64,000 nucleotides of DNA. Origin: Paenibacillus alkalitolerans. Its GTDB lineage: Bacteria > Bacillota > Bacilli > Paenibacillales > YIM-B00363. The translations under genes and the position numbers were made by a program. Under the pieces are notes generated by a model. That model saw only the letters and a program-made list of their open reading frames with translations, ran no database searches and had not been told where the DNA came from. The DNA is taken from NCBI RefSeq assembly GCF_016482785.1, contig NZ_JAEMXM010000030.1:1-64000 (forward strand), written 5' to 3'. Shown here piece after piece: positions 26,153-35,591 of this stretch. The first letter of the stretch is position 1, and each line of letters begins with the position of its first letter.

Positions 26153-26588
26153 TGTCTCGATACGGAAGCTGCAGGGGAATGAAGACGTTCCGCTTCCCGC
26201 GAAGATGTCGGCGGGCGCAAGCGGGTACGATATCTATGCGGCCGTTGCCGAACCGGTAACGATAGAGCCGGGGGAACGCGCGTTAATTCCGACCGGCTTT
26301 GCTCTTTCGATGCCAATCGGTTTGGAGGCACAAATACGTCCGCGCAGCGGTTTGGCTTTGAAGCACGGGATTACCTGCTTGAATACGCCGGGAACGGTCG
26401 ACGCCGATTACCGGGGGGAAGTGAAAGTGCTGCTGATCAATCTAGGCGGGCAACCGTTCGTCGTTCAACGGGGAGAGCGCATTGCCCAAATGGTGTTCCA
26501 AACCGTCCCCGACATCCGGTTGACCGAAGCGGATTCGTTGGACAGCACCGATCGCGGTTCGGGCGGATTCGGGCACACGGGCAAGTAA
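26142..26588 (+). CDS. dut: dUTP diphosphatase
   Basis: 148 residues, trimeric dUTPase. The five motifs are visible: SAGASGYDIYA, RPRSGLALKHG, NTPGTVDADYRGEV, RGERIAQMVF and, at the C-terminus, DRGSGGFGHTGK, the flexible arm that closes on the nucleotide. It converts dUTP to dUMP and so keeps uracil out of DNA. TTG 26142 has GGAGGG at 26130-26135 and overlaps mlpA. It lies where B. subtilis has ymxH. Confidence 0.95.
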   Translation: MLIDVSIRKLQGNEDVPLPAKMSAGASGYDIYAAVAEPVTIEPGERALIPTGFALSMPIGLEAQIRPRSGLALKHGITCLNTPGTVDADYRGEVKVLLINLGGQPFVVQRGERIAQMVFQTVPDIRLTEADSLDSTDRGSGGFGHTGK

Positions 26589-26661
26589 CATCGACATATT
26601 GGTCGTTGTGCGATCCGCCATACCTGATGCGTATCATGAACATACTTTTGCATAATGATTC

Positions 26662-26686
26662 AAGACGCCGTCCGTGGCGTCTTTTA
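26662..26686 (+). terminator. dut terminator 1
   Basis: AAGACGCC 26662-26669 pairs with GGCGTCTT 26676-26683 and is followed by a T-rich stretch. Confidence 0.75.
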
Positions 26687-26740
26687 TTGTTTAAGCTGAA
26701 AAAGAGGCTTGTCTGTAAATTGTGGGCAACAGATCTTATG

Positions 26741-26770
26741 ACTCGTCGCAAGACGGGTTTTTCTTTTTTT
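26741..26770 (+). terminator. dut terminator 2
   Basis: ACTCGTC GCAA GACGGGT at 26741-26758 is followed by TTTTCTTTTTTT. Two terminators in tandem isolate the sporulation operon that follows. Confidence 0.75.
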
Positions 26771-26785
26771 CCCTTCGAACGAGTA

Positions 26786-26813
26786 ACCAACTCTGGGCGT
26801 TTGCCATAGTATG
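26786..26813 (+). promoter_or_regulatory. Candidate sigma-K promoter of dpaAB
   Basis: AC at 26786-26787, a 17-bp spacer, and CATAGTATG starting at 26805 match the sigma-K pattern AC-N17-CATAnnnTA except the last A. In B. subtilis this operon is transcribed by sigma-K in the mother cell. Confidence 0.55.
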
Positions 26814-26847
26814 GCTATATATTGCAGGGAACTGAAAGGAGCGTGTT

Positions 26848-27750
26848 ATGATGCTCACCGGAACGCATGTTACTTTCATCGGCGGAGACGCCCGCCAGTT
26901 GGAGGTTATCAAGCGGCTGGTTGAATTGGACGCTTCAGTAACGCTGATCGGATTCGATAATTTAAGCCAAGCTTTCAGCGGGGCGACATCCGCCGAGTTG
27001 AGCGAAGCCGTCTTTACGGAACAGGACGCCATACTTCTGCCGGCTGTCGGAACGGATGACAACGGGATGGTCGATGCCGTGTTCTCTTCGCGGGAACTGA
27101 AGCTTACCGAAGCACATATCAGCCGGCTCCCCAAACACGCCAAAGTGTATACGGGAATGGCAAAACCGTACTTAAAAAAAATATGCGCAAAATATGAAAT
27201 CGAGTTGGTGGAATTGTTCGAACGCGACGACGTAGCGATTTACAATTCAATACCCACGGCGGAAGGCGCGGCAATGCTGGCCATGCAGCACACGGACATC
27301 ACGATACACGGTTCGGTTTGCGTTGTGACCGGATTTGGGAGAACCGGCATAACAATGGCGAGACTGCTGCAGGGATTTGGCGCGAAGGTGCTCGTGGGGG
27401 TGCGGCGCGACGAACATTTTGCACGTGCGTTCGAGATGGGTTTCCTGCCGTTTCATACGAGGGATTTGCAATCTCATGTCGGGGATGCCGACCTATTGTT
27501 TAATACGGTGCCGTCGTTGATTATAACCGCGCAAGTGATCGCCGCGATGCCTCCGCGCACCGTCATTATCGACCTTGCGTCAAAGCCGGGAGGCACCGAT
27601 TTCCGGTTTGCCGAGAAACGCGGTATTAAGTCGATGCTGGCCCCAGGGCTTCCGGGAATCGTGGCTCCAAAGACGGCCGGCCGAATTATTGCCTCCGTCG
27701 TCAGTCAGTTGCTCATGGAAGATTCAGCGAAACGGGGGAATGGACAATGA
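26848..27750 (+). CDS. dpaA: Dipicolinate synthase subunit A
   Basis: 300 residues (SpoVFA). The C-terminal half contains a Rossmann nucleotide-binding loop, VVTGFGRTGITMARLLQGFG, and AMPPRTVIIDLASKPGG. The N-terminus opens FIGGDARQLEVIKRL. With DpaB it oxidises 4-hydroxy-tetrahydrodipicolinate made by DapA into dipicolinic acid, the calcium chelate of the spore core. Expression should be confined to the mother cell late in sporulation. ATG 26848 follows AAAGGAG. It overlaps dpaB by four bases. Confidence 0.96.
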   Translation: MMLTGTHVTFIGGDARQLEVIKRLVELDASVTLIGFDNLSQAFSGATSAELSEAVFTEQDAILLPAVGTDDNGMVDAVFSSRELKLTEAHISRLPKHAKVYTGMAKPYLKKICAKYEIELVELFERDDVAIYNSIPTAEGAAMLAMQHTDITIHGSVCVVTGFGRTGITMARLLQGFGAKVLVGVRRDEHFARAFEMGFLPFHTRDLQSHVGDADLLFNTVPSLIITAQVIAAMPPRTVIIDLASKPGGTDFRFAEKRGIKSMLAPGLPGIVAPKTAGRIIASVVSQLLMEDSAKRGNGQ

Positions 27751-28340
27751 ACTGGGAAGGCAAGACGGTCGGTTACGCGTTAACGGGTTCGCACTGCACT
27801 TTGGAAGAAGTGATGCCGCAAGTGAAACGTTTCGTCGATGCTAAGGCGAATGTGATTCCTATTATATCGCATACGGTACTTACGACGGACACGCGGTTCG
27901 GCAAAGCCGAAGATTGGCAGAACCAGTTGAAACAACTAACCGGAAATGATATTATTTCTACAATTGTGGATGCCGAGCCTCTCGGTCCTTCCAAGAAGCT
28001 GGATGTTCTTGTCATAGCTCCTTGCACGGGAAACACGACCAGCAAGCTGGCGAACGCCATGACGGAAAGCCCTGTGCTCATGGCCGCCAAAGCGCAAATG
28101 CGAAACGGAAGGCCGCTGGTGCTGGCCATATCCACAAACGACGGCCTGGGGTTAAACAGCTTTAATATTGCCAAATTGCTCATCACAAAGAACATCTATT
28201 TCGTGCCGTTCGGTCAAGACGCGCCGAGCAAGAAACCGAATTCGCTTGTCGCGCGCATGGATTTGGTGATGGAGACGTGCGAAGCCGCGTTGGAAGGCAG
28301 GCAGCTGCAACCCATGCTGATCCAGTATCAGCAATCCTAA
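27747..28340 (+). CDS. dpaB: Dipicolinate synthase subunit B
   Basis: 197 residues (SpoVFB), a flavoprotein-like fold of the HFCD family: TVGYALTGSHCTLEE at the N-terminus, VIAPCTGNTTSKLAN in the middle, and NIYFVPFGQDAPSKKP near the end. It is the partner of DpaA in spore dipicolinate synthesis. The start overlaps the dpaA stop (ATGA). The asd gene begins 65 bp downstream with no terminator between, so the precursor pathway may be co-transcribed. Confidence 0.96.
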   Translation: MNWEGKTVGYALTGSHCTLEEVMPQVKRFVDAKANVIPIISHTVLTTDTRFGKAEDWQNQLKQLTGNDIISTIVDAEPLGPSKKLDVLVIAPCTGNTTSKLANAMTESPVLMAAKAQMRNGRPLVLAISTNDGLGLNSFNIAKLLITKNIYFVPFGQDAPSKKPNSLVARMDLVMETCEAALEGRQLQPMLIQYQQS

Positions 28341-28405
28341 GAGCTCCTACACGGACTCTCCGGGACATTAGGCCGCCGTATCTGAATGGTAGAGGAGAGA
28401 GACGC

Positions 28406-29446
28406 ATGTCGGAAGCCAAACGTTTCAACGTTGCCGTAGTCGGGGCCACCGGCGCTGTAGGGGAACAGATTATTAAATTGTTGGAAGAACGGAATTTTCC
28501 GATCAATCAATTGAAGTTTTTGTCTTCCGCCCGCTCGGCCGGAAAGAAGATTCCGTTCCGCGGACAGGATGTGACGGTGGAAGAAGCGGCGCCTGACAGT
28601 TTCAAGGGCGTTGATATCGCCTTGTTTAGTGCCGGAGGCGATGTAAGCCGCGCACTGATACCTCATGCCGTGAAGCATGGGTCCGTATGCATAGATAACA
28701 CCAACGCCTATCGAATGGATCAGGAAGTGCCGCTTGTCGTCCCGGAAGTGAATCCCGAAAAAATCGACGAACACAAGGGTATTATTGCTAACCCGAATTG
28801 CTCCACAATTCAGATGGTTGCCGCACTCAAGCCGCTTCACGATCGCTACCGCATATCGAAAATCATTGTTTCCACATATCAAGCGGTGTCCGGCGCAGGC
28901 GCGACAGCCGTACAAGAGACGCTTCGCCAGACGAAGGCCGTTCTGGACGGGGATGAAGTGAATCCGAACGTGCTTCCGGTATCGTCTCTGCCGGTCAAAT
29001 ACCAAATCGCGTTTAACGCGATTCCGCAAATCGACAAGTTCCAAGAGAACGGCTTTACACTCGAAGAGATGAAGATGATCCGCGAGACGAAGAAGATTAT
29101 GGGGGACGAATCGATACAAGTGACCGCAACTTGCGTTCGAATCCCCGTATTGTACGGCCACTCGGAATCCGTATATGTCGAATTCAAGAACGATTTCGAC
29201 CTCGAAGAAGCGCGCTCGATTATGTCAAGCGCTCCCGGCGTCGTGGTTGAAGACGACACCGAGCAGCAGCTGTACCCGTTGGCGACGAAGGCAGCCGGTA
29301 AACCGGACGTGTTTGTAGGCCGTCTCCGGAAAGATTTGAACGAGCCGAAAGCGCTCAACATGTGGATCGTCTCCGACAACTTATTGAAAGGCGCGGCTTG
29401 GAACGCGATTCAAATAGCGGAAATAATCGCTTCGAAGGGCAAATAA
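28406..29446 (+). CDS. asd: Aspartate-semialdehyde dehydrogenase
   Basis: 346 residues. NADP-binding VVGATGAVGEQIIKLL, active-site Cys132 in NPNCSTIQM, and the dimer segment QAVSGAGATAVQE identify it. It reduces aspartyl phosphate to aspartate semialdehyde, the branch point to diaminopimelate, lysine, threonine and methionine. The start is ATG 28406 after AGAGGAGAGA; an upstream in-frame extension runs back into dpaB and is not used. It is placed between dpaB and dapG as in B. subtilis. Confidence 0.96.
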   Translation: MSEAKRFNVAVVGATGAVGEQIIKLLEERNFPINQLKFLSSARSAGKKIPFRGQDVTVEEAAPDSFKGVDIALFSAGGDVSRALIPHAVKHGSVCIDNTNAYRMDQEVPLVVPEVNPEKIDEHKGIIANPNCSTIQMVAALKPLHDRYRISKIIVSTYQAVSGAGATAVQETLRQTKAVLDGDEVNPNVLPVSSLPVKYQIAFNAIPQIDKFQENGFTLEEMKMIRETKKIMGDESIQVTATCVRIPVLYGHSESVYVEFKNDFDLEEARSIMSSAPGVVVEDDTEQQLYPLATKAAGKPDVFVGRLRKDLNEPKALNMWIVSDNLLKGAAWNAIQIAEIIASKGK

Positions 29447-29538
29447 AAAGCTGCAAGAACGTTCGTCATCCGGCGAACGACAACCGCATACATTGGCGTA
29501 CCGGGTCATTCAGTTCTAGTCGGAAGGAGATACTGACT

Positions 29539-30756
29539 TTGCGCATCTTGGTTCAGAAATTCGGTGGAACTTCCTTATCCACGGCTGAAGCCAGGGAACA
29601 CGCCATCAAACATATTCGACGCGCTATAGACGAACAATACGCTTTGGTGGTCGTTGTCTCGGCGATGGGTCGGCGTGGAGAACCTTACGCCACCGACACG
29701 CTGCTGCAGTTGATCAACGAGAACGGCAATTGTTTGCCGGTTAGAGAACGCGACATGCTGCTTGCTTGCGGGGAAATGATTTCCGCCGCGGCTCTTTGCA
29801 GCTTGCTTGAATCCCGAGGTGTTTCGTCGGTCGCCCTGACAGGCGGCCAAGCCGGAATAGAAACGACTTACGATTACGGGAATGCAAGAATTACAGGCAT
29901 TCGCACAGATCGAATCGAGGAATTTTTAAATCAAGGGAAAGTTGTTGTTGTCACAGGTTTCCAAGGGTGCGCGCCGAACGGGGACATTACGACTCTCGGC
30001 CGCGGCGGAAGCGATACGTCCGCCACGGCGCTAGGCGCGGCGCTTCGCGCGGAACGCGTCGATATATTTACCGACGTCGACGGGGTATTGACTGCCGACC
30101 CGCGCATCGTAACCGATGCCAAGCCTCTTGTTAAAGTGAGTTATATGGAAATATGCAACATGGCTAACAACGGTGCGAAAGTCATTCATCCGCGGGCGGT
30201 TGAGATCGCGATGGCCGCAGACATCCCGGTCAGGGTGCGTTCGACGTTCTCCGATTCGGAAGGAACGTTGGTGACCGGCGCTGCAGCGCTCCAACGCTCG
30301 AAAGATATCGTGCCTGATCGGCTCATTACGGGTATTGCGCACGTGGCCAACGTTTCGCAGATGGCGGTTCATGCGATGGAAGGACAATACGATTTGCAGC
30401 TGCGAGTGTTTAAAGCGATGGCGCAGCACGGGATCAGCGTCGATCTGATTAACGTTACCCCGTCCGGTGTCGCCTACACGGTATTCGATTCCGAAGCCGA
30501 CAAAGCAGCAACCTTGCTCGCGGAGCTCGGTCTCAAACCGGCGATCGTGCAGGATTGCGCCAAAGTATCCGTAATCGGCGGCGGAATGAACGGAGTTCCG
30601 GGGGTCATGGCCACAATCATTGAAGCGTTGACGGAAGAAAATATCGGCATATTGCAATCGGCCGACTCCAACACTACGATTTGGGTATTGGTGCGCGGAA
30701 CCGATATTAGCAAAGCGGTGAATGCTTTGCATCGGAAATTTCAATTGCACTTATAA
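29539..30756 (+). CDS. dapG: Aspartokinase I (DapG)
   Basis: 405 residues starting at TTG 29539 nine bases after AAGGAGA. KFGGTSLSTAEAREH and GRGGSDTSATALGAAL form the kinase site. Two ACT domains at the C-terminus (ISVDLINVTPSG and VPGVMATIIEALTEENI) allow feedback control. B. subtilis DapG is the diaminopimelate-sensitive isoenzyme. It feeds aspartyl phosphate to Asd just upstream. An in-frame upstream extension overlaps asd and lacks a binding site. Confidence 0.95.
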   Translation: MRILVQKFGGTSLSTAEAREHAIKHIRRAIDEQYALVVVVSAMGRRGEPYATDTLLQLINENGNCLPVRERDMLLACGEMISAAALCSLLESRGVSSVALTGGQAGIETTYDYGNARITGIRTDRIEEFLNQGKVVVVTGFQGCAPNGDITTLGRGGSDTSATALGAALRAERVDIFTDVDGVLTADPRIVTDAKPLVKVSYMEICNMANNGAKVIHPRAVEIAMAADIPVRVRSTFSDSEGTLVTGAAALQRSKDIVPDRLITGIAHVANVSQMAVHAMEGQYDLQLRVFKAMAQHGISVDLINVTPSGVAYTVFDSEADKAATLLAELGLKPAIVQDCAKVSVIGGGMNGVPGVMATIIEALTEENIGILQSADSNTTIWVLVRGTDISKAVNALHRKFQLHL

Positions 30757-30834
30757 AAGAATTAACTTAAATAAGCCCATAACATCCCATTTTTGACGGC
30801 AAACATCGGCAGGCATGACGCAAGGGAGGAACGC

Positions 30835-31716
30835 ATGGTGGATTTCGGAAGACTCGTTACGGCGATGGTGACACCGTTCGATGACCAACTGAAAATAGAT
30901 TGGGATCGGACCGCCCGCCTTGTCGATTACTTGATTGAACAACAGCAAACGGACAGCTTGGTGGTGGCCGGAACAACCGGTGAATCGCCGACGCTCACTG
31001 ACGAGGAGAAGCTGGAGCTGTTCGGTTTCGTCCTCCGGCAAGCCCGCGGGCGGGTGAAAGTGATCGCAGGAACGGGCTCGAACGACACCAAGCATTCCGC
31101 TCACTTGTCGCAAGAGGCTGAAAAACTGGGCGTCGACGGCCTGCTGCTCGTCGCTCCGTATTACAGCCGTCCTTCCCAAGAAGGGTTGGCGGCGCACTTC
31201 CGGGCAATTGCCCAGTCGACAAGTTTGCCGATCATGCTGTACAACATACCGTCCCGAACGGGAGTCAACATATTGCCCGAAACGTTCCTTTCATTGGCGC
31301 AGCTGCCAAACATTGCGGCAATGAAAGAATCGAGCGGCGATTTGGACCAAATGTCGCAAATCATCGCCGGATTGCCCGACGGCGTTCGTCTATACAGCGG
31401 AGACGATAGTCTTACGCTGCCGGTGTTAAGTATCGGCGGCTACGGTATCGTCAGCGTTGCGAGCCATGTCGCCGGACGCGGCATGAAAGAGATGATCGAC
31501 GCTTATGTGTCGGGTCGGCCGCAAGAGGCGGCCAGATTGCACGCACAGCTTATGCCTGTATTCAAAGGGCTGTTTTTCTGCCCTCATCGGGTGCCGAATC
31601 CGGTACCCGTCAAATACGCGTTAAAGTGCAAAGGCGTCGATTGCGGAGGCGTACGATTGCCTCTCGTCGATGTGACGGAAGTGGAAGCGAAATTTATCGA
31701 AGCATTTATGAAATAA
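30835..31716 (+). CDS. dapA: 4-hydroxy-tetrahydrodipicolinate synthase
   Basis: 293 residues, class I aldolase TIM barrel. GTTGESPTLTDEEK, VAPYYSRPSQEGL (catalytic Tyr) and AAMKESSGDL (Schiff-base Lys) are all present. It condenses pyruvate with aspartate semialdehyde to the compound that DpaAB oxidise and that DapB reduces for lysine. ATG 30835 follows GGGAGGA. It closes the asd-dapG-dapA group. Confidence 0.96.
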   Translation: MVDFGRLVTAMVTPFDDQLKIDWDRTARLVDYLIEQQQTDSLVVAGTTGESPTLTDEEKLELFGFVLRQARGRVKVIAGTGSNDTKHSAHLSQEAEKLGVDGLLLVAPYYSRPSQEGLAAHFRAIAQSTSLPIMLYNIPSRTGVNILPETFLSLAQLPNIAAMKESSGDLDQMSQIIAGLPDGVRLYSGDDSLTLPVLSIGGYGIVSVASHVAGRGMKEMIDAYVSGRPQEAARLHAQLMPVFKGLFFCPHRVPNPVPVKYALKCKGVDCGGVRLPLVDVTEVEAKFIEAFMK

Positions 31717-31731
31717 AAGTGCGCGACTGAG

Positions 31732-31777
31732 CGATGCGCGTGAGAGGGTATAACATATCCTTCACGGCATCGTTTTT
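31732..31777 (+). terminator. dapA terminator
   Basis: CGATGC 31732-31737 pairs with GCATCG 31767-31772, with inner pairing of GTGA...TTCAC, and is followed by five T. Confidence 0.8.
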
Positions 31778-31825
31778 GATTTATGGGGAAATTCTAAATG
31801 GTAACGCAGCGCTCAACACGCCGAC

Positions 31826-31855
31826 TTGAGTTTCCTATTTTTGATCATGTATAAT
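31826..31855 (+). promoter_or_regulatory. Promoter of the RNase J gene
   Basis: TTGAGT 31826-31831 and consensus TATAAT 31850-31855, 18-bp spacer. Confidence 0.65.
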
Positions 31856-31947
31856 GTGTCTAAGTGACTGGTGCGGTTTGTTTTACTTAATCGGCATGGT
31901 TTGTATTCATATAGATCGTCGCCAATAATTTTAAGGAGGTTCTTTAT

Positions 31948-33624
31948 TTGTCAAAAAAGAATAATGAGAAATTAACGATTTTCGCTCTAGGCGGCGTGGG
32001 CGAGATCGGAAAAAATATGTACGTTGTACAGTATGCCAATGATATTGTCGTCATCGACTCGGGTTTGAAATTTCCGGAAGAGGATATGCTCGGAATCGAC
32101 GTCGTCATCCCCGATATTTCGTTTTTGACCGAAAACCGGGAGAAAGTCAGAGGCATTCTTGTCACCCACGGACACGAGGATCACATCGGCGGCTTGCCTT
32201 ATGTACTGAAGCATCTGAATGTCCCGGTTTACGGAACGAAGCTTACGCTCGGCCTTATCGAAAACAAGTTGAAAGAAGCGAACTTGCTCGGCGAAACGAA
32301 ACGGATCCTGATCAATCCGAATTCCGTCCTGGACCTTGGTGCTATTCGCGCGTCGTTCTTCCGAACGAACCACAGCATTCCGGATTCAGTCGGTATTGCG
32401 CTTGAAACCCCTGAGGGGGTAGTGGTTCATACGGGCGACTTCAAATTCGACCAAACTCCGGTGAACGATCAATATGCCGACCTTCACCGCATGGCGGAAA
32501 TCGGCAGTAAGGGCGTTCTGTGCCTACTGTCGGAAAGCACGAATGCAGAACGGCCCGGATTTACGCCGTCCGAGAAGACGGTCGGCGAAGAGTTGGTCGA
32601 AGTGTTCCGCAGGTCTGAGCAGCGCGTGGTCGTCGCCACTTTCGCTTCGAACATACACCGCATTCAACAGGTGTTTGAAGCCGCGATGTTGACCAACCGG
32701 AAAGTGACGGTTATCGGCCGAAGCATGGTTAACGTGGTAAATATCGCCAACGAGCTCGGCTATTTGGATATTCCGGAAGGAATGTTGATCGAACCGGAAG
32801 AAGTGAACAAATTGCCGGCAGACCGGGTCGTGATTTTATCTACGGGAAGCCAAGGCGAACCGATGTCCGCTCTTACGCGGATGGCTCGATCCACTCACAA
32901 GAAAGTGGACATACTGCCGGGGGACACCGTTATTATCGCTGCGACTCCGATTCCGGGGAACGAACGCTACGTCGGACGAACCGTCGACGAATTGTTCCGG
33001 TTGGGGGCGCACGTTATCTACGGACCGGGTTCCATCACTGGAGTTCACGTTTCCGGGCACGGCGCCCAAGAAGAGTTGAAGCTCATGCTCAACTTGATGA
33101 AGCCGAAATATTTCATTCCGATCCACGGCGAATACCGCATGCTGCGCCTTCACGCCAATCTGGCTGAAGCTGTCGGCGTGGATAAAGACAACATCTTTAT
33201 TTGCGATATCGGAGATACGGTTGAGATTCAGAACGGCATAGCCCGCAAAGGTAACAAAATAACCGCAGGCAATGTTCTTATCGACGGACTCGGCGTCGGC
33301 GATGTCGGGAACATTGTGCTGCGGGACCGGAAGCTGCTGTCTCAAGACGGTATACTTGTTGTCGTCGTTACGCTCAGCAAGCAAGAAGGCAAGATTTTGT
33401 CCGGTCCAGATATTATATCCCGCGGATTCGTCTACGTGCGCGAGTCGGAAGGGCTGTTGGAAGAAGCGAACAAAATCGTTTCCAACACGCTGATGAAACT
33501 GATGAACGAGAACGTCAACGAATGGGCTTCGCTAAAGACGCAAGTGAAAGACGCGCTCGGACGATTCTTATATGAACAAACCAGAAGAAGACCGATGATT
33601 TTGCCGATCATCATGGAAGTATAA
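31948..33624 (+). CDS. rnj: Ribonuclease J
   Basis: 558 residues, metallo-beta-lactamase/beta-CASP nuclease. The zinc motif HGHEDHIGG (His74, His76, Asp78, His79) is complete, with TGDFKFDQTP, the beta-CASP part (VVVATFASNIHRIQQ) and HVSGHGAQEELKLML. RNase J combines 5'-3' exonuclease and endonuclease activity in mRNA decay and rRNA maturation. The position after dapA is that of B. subtilis rnjB, but the intact motif means it should be catalytically competent. TTG 31948 follows AAGGAGG. Confidence 0.95.
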   Translation: MSKKNNEKLTIFALGGVGEIGKNMYVVQYANDIVVIDSGLKFPEEDMLGIDVVIPDISFLTENREKVRGILVTHGHEDHIGGLPYVLKHLNVPVYGTKLTLGLIENKLKEANLLGETKRILINPNSVLDLGAIRASFFRTNHSIPDSVGIALETPEGVVVHTGDFKFDQTPVNDQYADLHRMAEIGSKGVLCLLSESTNAERPGFTPSEKTVGEELVEVFRRSEQRVVVATFASNIHRIQQVFEAAMLTNRKVTVIGRSMVNVVNIANELGYLDIPEGMLIEPEEVNKLPADRVVILSTGSQGEPMSALTRMARSTHKKVDILPGDTVIIAATPIPGNERYVGRTVDELFRLGAHVIYGPGSITGVHVSGHGAQEELKLMLNLMKPKYFIPIHGEYRMLRLHANLAEAVGVDKDNIFICDIGDTVEIQNGIARKGNKITAGNVLIDGLGVGDVGNIVLRDRKLLSQDGILVVVVTLSKQEGKILSGPDIISRGFVYVRESEGLLEEANKIVSNTLMKLMNENVNEWASLKTQVKDALGRFLYEQTRRRPMILPIIMEV

Positions 33625-33661
33625 ACAACACGACGCAACTTAACCATGTCACGCAATGCGA

Positions 33662-33692
33662 GCCTCCCCGGACACCGCCGGGGAGGCTTATT
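33662..33692 (+). terminator. RNase J gene terminator
   Basis: GCCTCCCCGG 33662-33671 pairs perfectly with CCGGGGAGGC 33678-33687. Only TTATT follows. Confidence 0.7.
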
Positions 33693-33839
33693 CATGCTGC
33701 AAGCGATGCCGCAGCAGGCTGTCTTGAATTTTCTCGGCTTTTCGGACACAAGATAATCAAAACTCCGTCGTCGAATATAACTGAATATAACGCAACGATT
33801 GGATTTGCACGGAGGAAATCGCGTGAAGGAGGCCATACA

Positions 33840-34523
33840 ATGGATTTCATGACAGCGGAATTCTTCTCGGCATTATTGTCAATTGTCATTATAGATTTGG
33901 TATTGGCTGGAGATAACGCAATTGTGATCGGCCTGGCAGCCCGCAATTTGCCTAAAGAATTGCAAAGAAGAGTTATTTTTTGGGGCACTTTCGGAGCTAT
34001 TGCAATCAGATCCCTGTTGACGATGGCTGTTGTTTGGTTACTAAAGATTCCAGCGCTGCTGCTAATCGGAGGAATTTTCCTAATCTGGATTTCTTATAAA
34101 TTGCTGATTGAGGAAAAAGATCACAATGTGGAAACAGCCCCCAATATGTGGGCGGCAATCAAAACCATTGTCATCGCCGATACGGTGATGGGTATGGATA
34201 ATGTATTGGCGGTGGCCGGTGCGGCGCACGGAAGCTTCTTGCTTGTCGTCATCGGATTGCTGATCAGCGTGCCGATAGTGATCTGGGGAAGTACCCTTAT
34301 TTTAAGATGGGTGGAGCGATTCCCGGTAATCGTATATATCGGTGCGGGGGTTCTTGCCTGGACGGCGGTAAAGATGATTGTTGACGAACCGTTGCTGGAA
34401 GGCTACTTTGACGCTTCGCCCGTATTGAAGTGGGGATTGACCGTTATTGTCGTGGCGGGGGTTCTGATATTAGGCAGGGCAAAGAGCAGGCGAAAGCGGC
34501 AGGCTCGTGCATCTGCTGAATAA
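33840..34523 (+). CDS. TerC-family membrane protein
   Basis: 227 residues with about seven transmembrane helices. The two acidic membrane motifs DLVLAGDNAIVIGLAA and DTVMGMDNVLAVAGAAHG are the signature of the TerC/YkoY/YceF family. Several members export manganese, or load it into secreted proteins, so a metal transport role is likely. ATG 33840 follows GAAGGAGG. I saw no yybP-ykoY manganese riboswitch in the 150 bp upstream. The C-terminus is basic and cytoplasmic. Confidence 0.88.
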   Translation: MDFMTAEFFSALLSIVIIDLVLAGDNAIVIGLAARNLPKELQRRVIFWGTFGAIAIRSLLTMAVVWLLKIPALLLIGGIFLIWISYKLLIEEKDHNVETAPNMWAAIKTIVIADTVMGMDNVLAVAGAAHGSFLLVVIGLLISVPIVIWGSTLILRWVERFPVIVYIGAGVLAWTAVKMIVDEPLLEGYFDASPVLKWGLTVIVVAGVLILGRAKSRRKRQARASAE

Positions 34524-34588
34524 TTGCGGCTCTCCTTCTCATACTATGACGGACTGATGTGGTCTGAAATCAGAACGGAGGGTCTGCC

Positions 34589-35344
34589 TTGGAACGATAC
34601 TACAACAATAACAGCCCGAAATCGGAGCAACCGGAGCCGTACGGCGAACGCAAGAGCGCGGTAGCGGAAAACATCACCACACTGGGTGCGACAAATCCGC
34701 CGACTGCGGAGCAGTCCAATATTTACTGCATGACGATAATCGGTCAAGTCGAAGGGCATGTCGTTCTGCCGCCGCAAAATAAAACGACCAAGTACGAGCA
34801 TCTTATCCCGCAGCTTGTCGCTGCCGAACAAAACCAGCGCATCGAGGGAATGCTGGTCATATTGAATACGGTTGGGGGAGACGTTGAAGCCGGGCTCGCC
34901 ATCGCGGAGATGATATCCTCCTTGTCCAAGCCGACGGTTACACTCGTATTGGGAGGAGGCCATTCGATCGGAGTGCCGATCGCCGTAAGCTCGGATTATT
35001 CGTTTATCGCGGAAACGGCGACGATGACCATTCATCCGATCCGGTTAACCGGTATGGTCATCGGGGTTCCTCAAACATTCGAATATTTGGACAAAATGCA
35101 GGAGCGCGTCATTCGGTTCGTACTGGCGCATTCAAGAATAACGGAGGACAAGTTTAAGGAATTGATGTTCAAGACGGGCGAGCTTACCCGCGATATCGGA
35201 ACGACCGTGATCGGACCCGAAGCGGTAAGGTATGGCCTGATTGATGCTGTCGGAGGCGTGGGAGAAGCGATCAAAGAGCTCAACCGCCGGATCGAGGAAC
35301 GCCGTGAAACAGGCGTGAAGCCGCAGAGAGGGGTGGCACATTGA
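34589..35344 (+). CDS. tepA: ClpP-like protease TepA (YmfB)
   Basis: 251 residues of the ClpP/crotonase fold. The nucleophile is the Ser of [11 protein letters not shown] and the base the His of [26 protein letters not shown] forms the oxyanion loop region. TepA is reported to degrade protein in spores and to aid protein export in Bacilli. TTG 34589 lies six bases after CGGAGGG. The stop overlaps the ylzJ start by four bases, so the two are coupled. Confidence 0.92.
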   Translation: MERYYNNNSPKSEQPEPYGERKSAVAENITTLGATNPPTAEQSNIYCMTIIGQVEGHVVLPPQNKTTKYEHLIPQLVAAEQNQRIEGMLVILNTVGGDVEAGLAIAEMISSLSKPTVTLVLGGGHSIGVPIAVSSDYSFIAETATMTIHPIRLTGMVIGVPQTFEYLDKMQERVIRFVLAHSRITEDKFKELMFKTGELTRDIGTTVIGPEAVRYGLIDAVGGVGEAIKELNRRIEERRETGVKPQRGVAH

Positions 35345-35562
35345 TATTATACACCCCGTTATCGTTGGAACAGGTGTTTGAAGGCATTGAACAGCTGGAA
35401 GCCCCTCAAGAAATAACGCTCAACGGTATTACAATGCAGGTCGAGAGGTTGTCGGAAGCCCAAGCCCGCATTGTGAGACTGATCTCTCCGAATCCTCAAG
35501 ATTACATGAACGAAAAATACGCGCCGGGATCCATCATTCAATTTACTCCGTCGCTGCAATGA
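35341..35562 (+). CDS. ylzJ: YlzJ-like protein
   Basis: 73 residues starting at TTG 35341, which overlaps the tepA stop. The pattern [38 protein letters not shown] and GSIIQF matches YlzJ, a small conserved protein of unknown function always next to tepA and spoIIIE. No motifs suggest activity. Confidence 0.88.
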   Translation: MILYTPLSLEQVFEGIEQLEAPQEITLNGITMQVERLSEAQARIVRLISPNPQDYMNEKYAPGSIIQFTPSLQ

Positions 35563-35591
35563 GGAAGGAAATGGAGAACCTCAGGAGAACT

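Noticed and set aside
33690-33839. yybP-ykoY manganese riboswitch upstream of the TerC gene
   Set aside because: The conserved internal-loop sequences of that riboswitch are not seen in the 150 bp before the gene.
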